Shown: in pieces, positions 1 to 13,300 of the stretch | How the letters are laid out: every line of letters starts with the position of its first letter | Numbering within the stretch: position 1 is the first letter of the stretch | Source of the DNA: Chrysomallon squamiferum | Lineage: Eukaryota; Mollusca; Gastropoda; Neomphalida; Peltospiridae | Reading direction: 5' to 3' | Assembly: GCA_012295275.1 (NCBI GenBank) | Contig: CM022670.1 | Location: 16,978,698-17,042,697, forward strand | DNA length: 64,000 nucleotides | The notes under the pieces: model-generated | The model's input: the letters and a program-made list of their open reading frames with translations, nothing else | Told to the model about the DNA's origin: nothing | Database searches by the model: none | Made by a program: the position numbers and the translations under genes

Positions 1-504
1 AATGGGTAGGTCACTAACAGCCCGCGTGTCTTACTTTGCGTCAGTGTAATCCGCTTTCTCCTTGCGAAAGGTAATGACGAACCAAGATTACGCAATGTCA
101 GACGACACGTTTTCTTTAAAAAAGAACGTTACAACGTATGAATGAATAAAGAATTTCAAGCAAAAACAATAAAAACAATGTATAAAATTAAAATGGTGGT
201 CCACGTTACTGCAATCTTTTGGTGTCTTACTGTTTAATAATAAAAATAATTTTGATAAAACCACGCACACACAAATACATGTATTATATGAATTTAAAGA
301 ATCAGCTGACATGAAATAGCAGTTTTTTTCTTTTTCTTTGGGTAACAGGATCAGTCCATCTGAATTGTCCCCCAATCTATTTATCAATGGATATGAGATG
401 TCCGTGTGTTAAATAAAATAAAATCTCGATAGCAGATTGTAGCGTAAGAGCAATGCAATGAATTAGCTGGAACAGTAGATTTCATCATCATCATCATCTA
501 TTTC

Positions 505-542
<38 letters not shown>

Positions 543-641
543 TAATATGAACAATAACAACAACATAATCATAATTACAGCAACCGTAACAACAATAAAA
601 GCCTAAACAAAAATAATCGTAAAATATTGTGCTAAATCCTA

Positions 642-678
<37 letters not shown>

Positions 679-987
679 CATTCACACCTAGAAAGAATAA
701 AAATTAAAGATGCAGTTTGCTTCGTTGTTTTTACTTGTGTATATATATATAATACAGACCATAAATAAAATAAAAAAAAAATAAAAACATGCTATTTAAT
801 ACCAGCCTATCAGAAACCTTTTCACTAGTGCTTAAGGTCATCCAGTGACATGGCGTGATCGTCTGAGTCTGATTAATATGTAATATACAGAAGCTTAGTG
901 ACAAAACGAGTCTGCACATACGTAGATAAAGAGGAGAAATATTGTGAAAACTATTCTTGTACGCTGTGTGCGAGTTTCACGAAATCA
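1..987. other. Upstream intergenic DNA of the receptor gene
   Basis: No coding exon or RNA gene recognised. The stretch is AT-rich and contains two (TAA)n microsatellites. Open frames here are low-complexity or lack any family signature. Confidence 0.6.
505..676. repeat. Two (TAA)n microsatellites
   Basis: (TAA)n runs at about 505-547 and 641-676, separated by about 90 bases of A-rich sequence. Apparent Tyr- or Ile-rich frames across them are repeat translation. Confidence 0.9.
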
Positions 988-995
988 TATAAAAG
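988..995 (+). promoter_or_regulatory. Possible TATA box of the receptor gene
   Basis: TATAAAAG lies about 230 bases upstream of the receptor ATG, so a start site near 1015-1025 would give a 5' UTR of about 200 bases. The spacing is plausible, but an isolated TATA in AT-rich DNA is weak evidence and no initiator was confirmed. Confidence 0.3.
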
Positions 996-1225
996 CTAGC
1001 TGATTTAATATTGTGCCGGTGACTTCTTTTAAGGTAGCAAAACGTAGCAGAGGGGGAATACGCCTTAATAGAACAGCGAACAAAACTGTTTTGAGATACC
1101 CCAGTTCCGTATGCCCTGTCATTTGGGAAGCCGGCTGTTGTGCGAAAGCTGTTTCTAACAAATTCTAAAATATTCGATTTACGCATAATAATTTACTTCC
1201 AAACTTTATTCACAGTGATTAAAGT

Positions 1226-1307
1226 ATGAAGATTTTGTTTTTGAGGACCTATTATGTTATTCTGGTGTTACAAGTGTTTCTGTTGCTACACGTTGACAAC
1301 GTGCTTG
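1226..1307 (+). CDS. VLDLR: Receptor exon 1: signal peptide
   Basis: The ATG opens a strongly hydrophobic stretch ([16 protein letters not shown] and onward) ending Val-Leu-Gly next to a GTGAGT donor in phase 1. It is chosen as start because it is the only ATG giving a signal peptide in frame with the first LDL-A exon. Confidence 0.85.
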
Positions 1308-4300
1308 GTGAGTAAATAGAGTACTGAGTACATCTTAAAATGCGTTCATGTTTGACATTCAAACTATGTTTTCTTTTACTTACGAACTTTTTTTTTTAAA
1401 TTCATGTTATTATTATTTCATATACTTTAAATATTTATCTTAAAATATTTAGGGTTTTCTTTTGAAGTGTCATAATCTTGTAATTGCAGGTGGAAATACA
1501 ACTTGCCCTGGTTCACAATTCCAGTGTGAAAATGGGAAGTGTATTACTATAGGTTGGAAGTGTGACGAAGATGACGACTGTGGTGACAATTCTGACGAGA
1601 AAAACTGTCGTAAGTTTATGCTTGTAATTCTAGAATAAATTAGCAACAATCTAGTATATGAATAATGTTACACAATACAGATTGAGTCGTGTCTTTCTTT
1701 CATTGTTGAAGTATTGTCGCTCATGTATTTTTTGAAAATAACACTGCATTTAAATTTGTTAATAAGTATAAAGGACATAAAATTAAGGATGAAAATATTT
1801 TAATTTGGGGTTTGGTAGGTAGGCGTGGTTTTTATGTTTATGGTTTACTTGTTTATACACTTGACACCTCAGAAGTTTGTTAGGTGATCACAGGGTGCGT
1901 CGACCTTAGGTCAAGTCCGTTGATTGGCTGAAAATTCTGGCCTGAGCTCTGCTGGTTTGTATCATCCAACCAAAAAACGGCAAATTCTGGCGCTTCCGCC
2001 ATGCTTGACGTCAATGGGTCAAATATTTCCCATGCTTGTCGGGGATGTCTCAAAAAGTACAATTGTATGCAGTATCATTTCGCCGTTACCAATTCACTAT
2101 CATTTGTGATGAAATGTTATCATTGTTATTAGTCATTTAAATACAAAATCATATGTACTACAATCCCATGATAATATCATCCACAAATACAAAATGATTG
2201 TATTTTAAATTTATACTTACATGTAGTTTAAGAAGTATGATGAAATTGGTTGGAGAAATAGTAAAAGAAAATCTTTGTTGGCTTACGTTGCATGTTACAT
2301 CTAATTAAAAAAAAAGCTATAAAAGCAAGATTAAAACATTTAAGAAAAAAATAATACAATTTCATAATCGTACATTTGAGGTATAATCCTTGTTAGCATA
2401 ATTTTACTTATATTTTAATACTTTTTGTTTACTACTAGTGTAGATGTATAAAAAGGTCATATCAAACCGTAAACATATTTTCAAACTTGTTGTATCTTTC
2501 ACCAACACTGACATAGGTATCCATGCTGTCACAGTAAGTGGGATAAATGCAAAACATTACTTCAAACCAGACAAATCTTGTGGGCAGCCTCAATTTGTTT
2601 TTGGAAATGTACATTACTTTTTATGATACTTATATTTTATTTTAAAAACAGAATTAATATTCTAAGTACTTTCTCAGAAATAATTCAATGCTTTAGTTAA
2701 AAATATTTTTTTGTGGAATGTACAGAAGTTACAGCAACAGCAAAGCTGCCACATGTAAATATGGGCTATAATAATGAAAAATTGGTATATAGTATGTTTG
2801 ACAAACATAAATATGTTTATACAGTTTTATATGACCTTTTTATGTCTTTTATTTTTTTGTTATTATTTATTTAAAAGAAAAAAAATCAATATAATACTGA
2901 GTAAAACTGGGTGCTACAAAATGATACAGTTTAAAGTGTTTTAAATATTGTACATCAAATATTAATGTGATTATTTAATTCTTATAGGAATTGACCCTAA
3001 CTTTACTGTTATTAGTCAGGAAATAAATGCAGAAATGATCAGTGGTAGAATCAGAAATGTAGTTTAGGCTGCACTGTTTTTAATGATATTATTATTCAAA
3101 TATGTAGTTGTTTTATATTTAAAAAATCATTACCATATAACTTCCTGTTTAGAAATAACATAATACTGTTTTTCACTTTAGCTGCAGTGACTTGTGCTGA
3201 AGAGGATTTCACTTGTGTGACAGATCATAAGTGTATTCCACTGCGTTGGCAGTGTGATAAAGAACCAGACTGTCAAGATGGATCAGATGAGTCAGCTGAA
3301 GTTTGTAGTAAGTAACTGTTTAAATATAGAACTTTACTGAATATTTTATCAGACTAAAATTTTAATAATCAGTTATGTAATGTTTTTTCATTTAAAAAAT
3401 TTTAAAATTTCAGTTTTGAATTGAATTTATTTTTGTACCTTGTATGAAATACGGTACACTTAGCTGTCTACAAAAATGGTTTGATCAAAATGTTCGAATA
3501 CCACTTTTATTGTGAACAGTAATGTATATGGATCCATATTATATACTGCTCTTTTAAACCAGCTGGTATAATTGAATAAACATTTCCACCATTTACAAAT
3601 GTTGTGTTGAAAGTTATCAGTGTTATTACATTTAGTTCTGATGGACCTTGGATATAAAATTTTGCTAGAACTTTCTTTTGTATCACACAATTATTGTCAA
3701 TTCTAACAAAACATTTTGTTCCTAATTAATACCGGTAAATGGGTATATCTTGAAACAGATGTAATTTTAAAAATTTATTATAATCTCTGCTTAACTGATA
3801 TTGTCAACAGGTAAGAAGGAATGCCCTTCTGGACATTTTAAATGTTCTAATGGTGTGTGTCTCCCTCCTACATGGGTATGTGATGGTAGCCCAGATTGTC
3901 CCAAAGGAGATGATGAGGAACATTGTGGTGAGTTTGATGAAAAAGATTTAGCATTCACAACATTTTTGATGTTAAACTAATTGTGACTTCCAGAAATTAT
4001 ATGATGTGTTTCCCCCATAAACATTTCTGTGCTATTTGAGGCAGTGAGGTTCTAGTGTTGAAATAAAGAAGCTGTTTATACATTTTTTCTCTTTTTTTGT
4101 TACGTTTTGTATGGCATTTGCATCATTCTAATGCTAATGTTTTATTTTATCAAAACATTGCCACGTCTTAAGCAATATCTGTTAAAGTTAAGTTCTCTTT
4201 TAAAGTAGGTTCCTGTGTATTAATCAGTTTTTTTAAATTCAACAGAGTCAATTCTAACCTGCAAAGAAGATGAATTTAAATGTGATAATTCGCACTGCAT

Positions 4301-7300
4301 CTCCATGCGATTCCGTTGTGATGGTGATGACGAATGTAACGATGGTTCAGATGAAAAAGGTTGTGGTAAGTACCAGTTATTTGGTAAATAAATCCAATAT
4401 TAATGCTTTAAGAATATGATGAAATTCTTAGCTTTTGACTACTAAATATTTCTGATAAAACAAAACAATACACGTATACAATTTTTGCTCATTTATGCTG
4501 ACTGAAAAAGTTCATAAGAATGTCACAAAATATTTTACATTCAAAAGGATAAGCATTATTTACAGTTTTGTCATTTTTTGTTTAATGTACAGTAACTGTT
4601 TTTATGAAGAAATTACTAGTTTCTTAAGTGCAGTTGTGGAATTCACTGTTTATTTTCATTATTACGATAACTATATTTTATTGAATAAAATCAGAATATG
4701 TTCATATCCCCATTTTTAATAATTTAGTTTAATGTAAAATATTAAAATTTATTAAATAAGTAAATGTTAGCAAGACAAATTTATATATCACAGTAAATGA
4801 ACAGTTGATTATTTATTTGAAAGAATTTGGTATATGGTAAGTACAAAATGTCAAGGCTCTGTCTTCTGAGATAAATCACTGATTCAAGTCATTGGGTAAT
4901 TTGTTACAGAACCAAAACAGTGTGATGAAGATGAATTTAAATGTAGAAATTCTTCAACTTGCATTAAACTGGATTGGAGGTGTGATGGCGATTTTGACTG
5001 TTCAGGAAACGACCACTCAGATGAAGAAAATTGCACTGCTTCAAACAGTAATCATTGTTCTGCTTCTCAGTTTGCCTGCAAAAATAACAATGAGTGCATT
5101 CACATCTCTTGGAAATGTGACAATGACTATGACTGTGAAGATTTTTCAGATGAAGAAGGATGTGGTAAGTTTTTTTTTTTTTTAACTAAAATGGATTGAG
5201 TTGATATATTTATGGAGAAAATACTATGGAATTTTGTTGGTCGTAAATTGTTTCAGAAACAAAAATTTAGTTTCAAAATATGATTCACTTGAAAAAGTGA
5301 ACATTATGTTAAAAAAATCTCATTACTTGAAACACTAAGTACAAATGATAAATTTTATTTTTTTATTTAAAAAATTTTAAAAATTATTTTTATTAAGGTA
5401 AGATAACCTGTAGACCTGATCAGTTCCAGTGTGAGAAAGAAGGATATTGTATTAATAGTAGACTGAAGTGCAACGGTGATAAAGACTGCCTCGATGGATC
5501 AGATGAATTAGACTGTCGTAAGTTTTTACATTTCATGCAACAAAGCTGATGAAAAATAATTGAATTTTTTTAATAATAGTATGAAATGAGTTTTAAAAAG
5601 CAAAGAATCAGTGCATTTATGATCAATTGTGAAACTAGTTTCTTTTATTAGTTTAGTTTTTTTTACAGATAATTCATTAATGTGGCCTCTTTATGAAAGA
5701 ATACATTATTGAATAAATCAATAATTTGAAAAACATTTTATGATCAATGGTTGTTATTTTGCAAGTCTATTGAATAAATAATCTAGCAGCAACAACAAAA
5801 TTGTGATTTAGATGCGTATTGAAGTTTAAAATAATTGACTATTTTAGCAACTGCAACAGCTTCAAAGTGTGGCCCAGACATGTTTGCCTGTGATTCAAAT
5901 GGCACTAAATGTATTCATAATTCCCTTGTTTGCAATGGTGCCAGTGACTGTGAAAATTACATGGATGAACTGCCTTCACTATGTCCTAGTAAGTATTCCA
6001 CACCATTTTATTTATAAATAGAATATTTATATGCAAGATTGTTGCATTTAGAAGGCATCAAAGAGCAAAAGAAATCTTAATGGGTTTTTTAATTATTTAT
6101 TGCAATAAACATTTTGAATTTTTTCCTCTTTCTCAATTTGAGATTCATTTCCCATTGAATAGACATTTTACAAAATTCATAAAGATGTTGAAGCTATGGC
6201 ATCTGGTATTTCATTATTCACAAATATTCCACAAAGGATTTTTATAACTAGACTTTTTCAATAAATAAAATAATTTTATTCAGATTTTTGTTATTTATCA
6301 CTAGATAATAAATATCTTTGATACTCTCTTTGGCAAGGGGACAGGTATTATTTAATATATCTGTATATAAGTACATAAATTCATCTACCAGGATGCACTG
6401 GGCCAAACTTTAATTATTTTTTCTCTCTCTTCACTTTCCTTTAAAGCTAATCCAGATAATGGTATGTTGAATAGCAGTGACCATATGCATGGGCGGGAAC
6501 TATGTTACTCTTAGCCTAATCTCTATGCTCAGACTAGTCTACTGTATAACAAGTGACACGTGAATTTGTCATTTTATTAAATATACAGACTACATTGTCT
6601 TTTATTGCCTTGATTTAGGGATAGTCCAGAATTTGTATCATTCTGTTGTGTTAGCACAGTTTGCAAAAACATTTAGTTACATCACAGAATCTCACTTATT
6701 TACCACAAAACCCAGTACACTGGAGGGTGATTTCTGCTGCTAAATTTCTGTAAAGAAATCAAATTATTTCATTTCAATCATTTTAATCTTGTTTTGGTGA
6801 TACAGCTTGCAATTAATATAAATGTAAATTTTCAAAAGAATTACACAGATTGTTGTTTATCCTTGCAGTTGCATATTTAAAATTTCAATCATTTCCAATT
6901 TTGTGTCACCTTTTTGTTGGGCAATTCGTGACTTAAAATTAGGCATAAGAATTTAGTCCCTTGCCATGCATATGGTCACATTGTCATTCAGCAACAACAC
7001 TTGCGTTGATTGTTGCATGTTGTTGTTCTTGCATGTTGATAGAATTCTGTTGCTTTTGCCAGTATTGTTTAATATTTTAGGATATAATGATTTGTCCATT
7101 TCTTTGTTGTTTAGCCACTTGATAGGTGAACCCAGCTTTTAGTCATATTTTTACCATTTTCCAACTATTAATATACCTGCATAGGTATAAACCTTTACAG
7201 ACTTAAAGCACAAAATTGCTGTTTTTAATAAAATAAATTAAATTTATAATTTGATTTACAGATAAAAAAATGTATAAAATGTTTTAAAAATAATCAAATT

Positions 7301-10300
7301 AATTTGGTAATGTTTATAAAAACAAAAACAAAAATTAAATACACCCACATACACACAGTTCAGCTTATTCAGTTAAATTTTCAAAATAACCTTTTTGTTA
7401 CTATTTCTTATCTTATTTTTATCAGTTATTTAATGTGAGCTGGACTTAGAAACAAAGATAGTGTGTGGATGTGTGTATGTATTTAAGTAATCTTGATGTT
7501 TCGGAATTAAATACAAACAGTCAATTTGAAAAAGAACTGCAAGTATGTGTGTTCTGTCAGACAACTTATGGCATTCTGTATTCTTACTAGATGTGTGTAC
7601 TTTTATGGATATTTTTGTACCTACCATTTCATATCTTAATTAGTGTGAATGTTTATTGTTTCTGCTTTTTCATTAGTATATTAACATAAATAAAATGTGT
7701 TATAATACCAATGTAATTACAGTAAATTTTGAAATAAAGCTTTTTGCCCAAAAATCCTATTTATTAAAAATCTTCTGTCGGACAATTTGAGGCATTCTGT
7801 ACTCTTACTAAATGTGTGTACTTTCATGGATATTTTTGTATCTTCTGTTTCATATCTTTATTTGTGTGGATGTTTGTTTCTGCTTTTTCATTAGTATATT
7901 AATCAACATAAATAAAATCTGTTATAATGCCAATGTAATTACAGTAAATTTTAAAATAAAGCTTTTGTCCAAAAACCTATGTATTTAAAAATGTTTTAAC
8001 TGTAAGGTAATACACTAATTTAAAAAATATATATGTTAAAACATTTCATTTAGTATTATTTTAAGACAATACCTAAATGTTATTGTTTATTTTTATTTAT
8101 ATTTATAGCTACACACCCATGCAGTAAACCTGATGTACATTGCAGTCAGATTTGTGAAAATAAATTTCGAGAGAACACCTATGTTTGTAAATGTAATGCG
8201 GGTTACCAACTTGTCAATGGATCAGATTATCTGTGTGAAGATATTAATGAATGTAATACATTTGGTGCGTGTTCTCAGCATTGTGAAAACACCAAGGGTA
8301 GCTACAAATGTTCCTGCATGCATGGATATACTCTGAAAGATCATCGATACTGCAAAGCAGATGGTTTGTACATTAAAATTTCAGTAAAAAGCTTATATGT
8401 ATTTTCACTATAATGAAATTATGCAAATATTCATTGGATTATAAATGTAACATTAAAATTTCAGTACATTTAAAATTTAAAGAAATATTAAATATAAATA
8501 TTTATAAAAACATAGTCAGTTTTATAGTTCAAAATAGCTTTTTTTCACAGGACCAAAGGATCCCGAATTATTATTGGCTGACCGCAAAGATCTGAGGAAG
8601 ATACATCTGGAGACGTACCACTATACTCTGCTGGTAAATGAAGAACATGTGTTTGGTGCTATTGCCATGGACTTTGATTATGACGACAACATGCTTTTCT
8701 GGACAGATGTTGCTGTGGAACAGGTTCTCAAGTTAGTAAATTTGTTAATGTTTACATTTAATTACAGAAATTAAGCATTTTATATTTGTGCATGTAAACT
8801 GTATGTAAATATTTGTGTATTTTTGAAAATTGATTTTAATATTTTTGCTTTGTGTGATACCTTTGCAAAAATGTCTAAAATGCGTAACATACTACTCGAA
8901 GTTGGACCTCACATTCATAATTTATAAACTTTGTTAAATTCCATGAAGCCTTATATGTACACAACAGGAATAGTGTAAAATATTGTTTACAGCATATCAG
9001 TAAAAGATTATGATAGCCAGTATGTGTAGACAGATAAATTTAAATAGTTCACTAAATTTGATAAATGCAAATACAAATTATGGACATAATTATTTGCCTC
9101 TATCAGATTGTAATATGGGTATGTGTCCTGTGCAAATGGGAGCATTTTAACTCCTTGTGACAGTTTCAACCATAATTTAGGTTTGTAATTTCGAAGGTCA
9201 TCTTTAAATGCCAGTAATATTAACTAAATACAAATATATTTTTATGCTTATTGGTTTACCAGTAGTAATATATTTCCTCTTAAAACCAAGGTCCATTTTT
9301 TTTTTTTATTATTATTTTTTTTTTTCACCATGTTCTTTCTGTTAGTTATATTATTTTTCAGCTGTGAGCCACCTAGCATCATTAAATTACAGCAGTACAA
9401 AACTGAAATTGTTCAGTTAAGAGCTATGTAAAGTTACTCGGGAAATGATATGTCAGCTGCTGTATTCAGTTTAAATTAACTTAATTTACAAAAAGGAATT
9501 AAAGACATTTGCCAAAACACATAAAATGCATCACAAACTCTACATTTTTGCTAAATAACATAGATAATTCAAAAGATGCGTAAAATCCATTTGTTCATAT
9601 TTTCTGTCATACTAAATGTTACAAGAAAATCATTCAATTTTCCAGTTGATTAATGGTGATTGCTATTAACATTGTGAAAATAATTTCAGTTTAGTATTTT
9701 CATTTACATTTACAATTTCACAGTACATCTGATAAAAAAGAAAATATTTCACCAAGTATGTATGAATTCAAATTAAACATTTTTAAAACTGTAATACCGT
9801 AACAGATAGTCATAATAATTTATTTCTTTGATATTTTTAGGGCCAGCTTTGATAACATTACTAATGTAAAAGTTGTTGCTGATAACAAGACAGTTCAGAC
9901 ACCTGATGGCCTGGCTGTTGATTGGATTTACAAACACATCTACTGGACAGATACTGGCAAGGATCGAATTCAAGTATCAAAAATGGATGGTTCCATGAGG
10001 AAGACTTTAGTGGGCACTGGTCTTGATGAACCTCGGGCTATTGTTGTTGATCCTAAAAATGGGTAAGTTTTTTTTTTTTTTTTCTGTTTTTAATTCTCTC
10101 TCTCTATCTCTCTCTGTCTCCCTGTCCCTCTCCAGAAAACCAAAACAAATAGTTCAGCTACTTGATAATAGCTTATGAGTTTGTTCAGATGGTTTAAATA
10201 TCTCAGTAATTCTTTATTATATTCTAGATTAATACTTCAACAGTCTTTAACGTACTTTTTCGGTTTACTTAAACTTTCTCTTTATTATTTAGTTACATGT

Positions 10301-13300
10301 ACTGGACAGATTGGGGAAACACACCAAAAATAGAAAAATGTGGAATGAATGGACAGGGACGTACTGCTATTATTGAAGCAAAAGATAACTTGCAGGAAAT
10401 TGTATGGCCTAATGGTCTTACTATTGGTAGGTTTACTTACTATTCTTTTTTTCTTATTGGTTTATCATAAAAAGACATCAGAAATGTGTTACCTGATTTC
10501 ATACTTTAAATTTCAGTGCAGTAGAAAACCAGTATGAATAGATGATTCATTATTGATGCACACAGTATTTTATTGCTGATGGTTACTTTATAAACAAAAC
10601 TAATTTAAATGAATTTGTGTAAGTGGTTATCCATGTTTGTCTCTTCAATTTTTTAATGTTTGTTTCATTTATTTTAAGATTATGTGGATCAGCGATTATA
10701 CTGGATAGATGCCAAACTGCACATCATAGCAAGTTCCAACTTACATGGAGGTGACAGAAAAATCATTTTGCGGAATCATGTTGATTTAAACCATCCATTT
10801 GCCATAACAGTGTTTGAGGTTTGTTTGCTATTTAAATGTGGTCATATTAAGTATATTTAATATTAGTTCTTTAGCAGACAAAGCACAATACAACATATTA
10901 GTCTGTAAAATATTAGTATACTTAAATTTTAGAAAAGTTGTTTTTCCTCTTTAGATTAGTACTTCAGATAAAGCACAACACAACAAATCTCATTTTCGCA
11001 TTAATTTAAATGTCTGTACATTTGCAATTATTACACATATGTATAGCCATTTGATTTGGTAAGAGTTTTGATTAAAAATGTTCTCCATTCAGCTTTTGTA
11101 CCTGTTTGTTTTAAATGTCATGTAAATAAAAAAAAGAAATGTGTTTGAATCTAGTGATTCTGCTGATGGTTCTTGTATCAGGACAATAAACTTGCCAGCA
11201 TTTTTATTCCAATTTAACTGATAAAACATTTCCATTTTTTCTTAGTTTCCTTGACTGTTTTTTTTTTCACCACCTCATCTGACAAAAACTGTACCTGCAT
11301 TAATAATAGCACTAATGATTCGAAAAAATATCTATAATTATACATAAATAACAAAAGCACACACTATTAACATTAAGTAGTTTTATGTACATTACCAGAA
11401 AACATCACATCTATCTTCAATTTTTATTTAATTTTATTTTTGTTCCTTTATTCAGGATTACTTATACTGGACAGACTGGCCTTCTGAATCTGTTCGTAAA
11501 TTTACAAAATTTGGTACTGAAAAAAATAGCGTGCAGACTATTGCATTAAATCTCCACTCTCCAATGGATGTTCAAGTTTTTCACAAATACAGGCAACCAA
11601 CTAGTACAAGTAAGTTGTTGCAAAATACTTGACATAAGTTTTATATTTTTGGGGTAAAAGAAAAGAATATCACATTTTTACAAAAAATGTTTGTGTTTGG
11701 CACAGTTTATATACAGCTTATGGAATATCAGTGTGAATATTAAAAAAGACCATCAGAAACTTGCTATCTATTACACATTTTTAAAATTACAAGTTTAAAG
11801 CGGAATTCCTGAAATGTTTTAAATTGTTCCACTATCAATAAAATCAATTATTCAATAAACTGCAATTATCTTGATTAATTAGTATATTGTTAAAAAATGG
11901 CAAAACAATACATGATACATTTTATTTCATTCTACAGATGCATGTGGCTCAAACAATGGTGGATGCTCTCATTTTTGCCTCCCTGCTCCAGATAGTGAAA
12001 CGGCCAAGATTAAATTTACATGTGAATGCCCAGATGGCTATGTTCACATGCCATACAACATTAAAGAATGTGTTCTGGCTGGTATGTTTTTCATTTTAAT
12101 GATAAATAGTTATTACAGTTCATTTCCAGGGTTTTATTTATTTTTATTTTGTTCAGTTGTGGTTGTTGACATTTTTTATGAAAAAGTTTTTAAACCTTCT
12201 GACTACTACAGGCAAGATAAGTTGGCCAGTTACAGAAACTAACACACTACATTTGGTATAAAGTATACTTATTTATGGTTCCTGCCACATCTCAATAGCA
12301 GAAAATAAAAACAGCACAATATAGGATTTTTAAGTAAAATCATTTTCTGCAAAAATGTACATTCAGAAAAACAGAAGCACATAACCATTTTAAAGAATTT
12401 ATTGCCATTTTGTAATCTATAATAATTAATTTGTCTGAGAATACAGTCCAACTATCATACAAGTAAGTTTCCATTAGGCTAGTAGTCAGAAGGTTAATAC
12501 TGTGTACAAGTTCTAATATTGTTAGTCACTTTATAACTTGTTATTTTTGCAACTAATGTACTAATGTTAAATATGTATTTCAGATTGTCCTGGAGAAATT
12601 TTTATTTATTATACTTAGTTCTTTAATTGGATAAAACGGCACATGAAGCTAAACATTTGTCTTTTAATTTTATAGCAGTAGACTGACTACTATAATACCT
12701 GTAGGCTATAATGCATTTTGGCTTGTGCAACCATTTACTTTTGCATTTTTAATATAATATTTCCCCTTACTTAGTTTAGAAATTGTCATGCATTGTCTTC
12801 AGTAGTAGATAGCAGTTATGAAAATAGATGATCATAGTAGTAACCAGTACTGTTAAACAACTTTAGTTGTTTTGAATTTCTACTTTTTTTATAATGTCAA
12901 ACTGCAGTACTAGCTTTTAAGGAGGTGGTTGATTTAATTAGAAACCTGTTTCGAAACATTGAATTACTTGTGTAGGATTTAGCACTCGTTGTCTTCTGCA
13001 GAAAATACAACAGAAGACATTACTACTGGTCCAAGAAATAATACCAATGGAAAGACTGAATCTCCAAATAGCAGTCATCAGTTACAAAATACTACTAAGG
13101 GTGAGATTTCTTCGTTGTTGTCGAGGTCACAATTCTGTAAAACTGTATTGTATTTTTACCATTACTTCCATTATTTGGATTTCAGAAGATAATGCTGACA
13201 TAATGAGGGCAGTATAATATTTGTTACTTCCATGTATTTACTTTCCCTTGCAGAAATAAACACATACATATTCACATATACACACACAGCTTTATACAAA

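Noticed and set aside
977-1186. 69-codon open frame on the - strand upstream of the receptor
   Set aside because: No family features; it overlaps the likely promoter and 5' UTR of the receptor gene.
4892-5185. 97-codon open frame overlapping receptor exon 6
   Set aside because: It reads the wrong frame of the double LDL-A exon; the correct frame shows the twelve cysteines.
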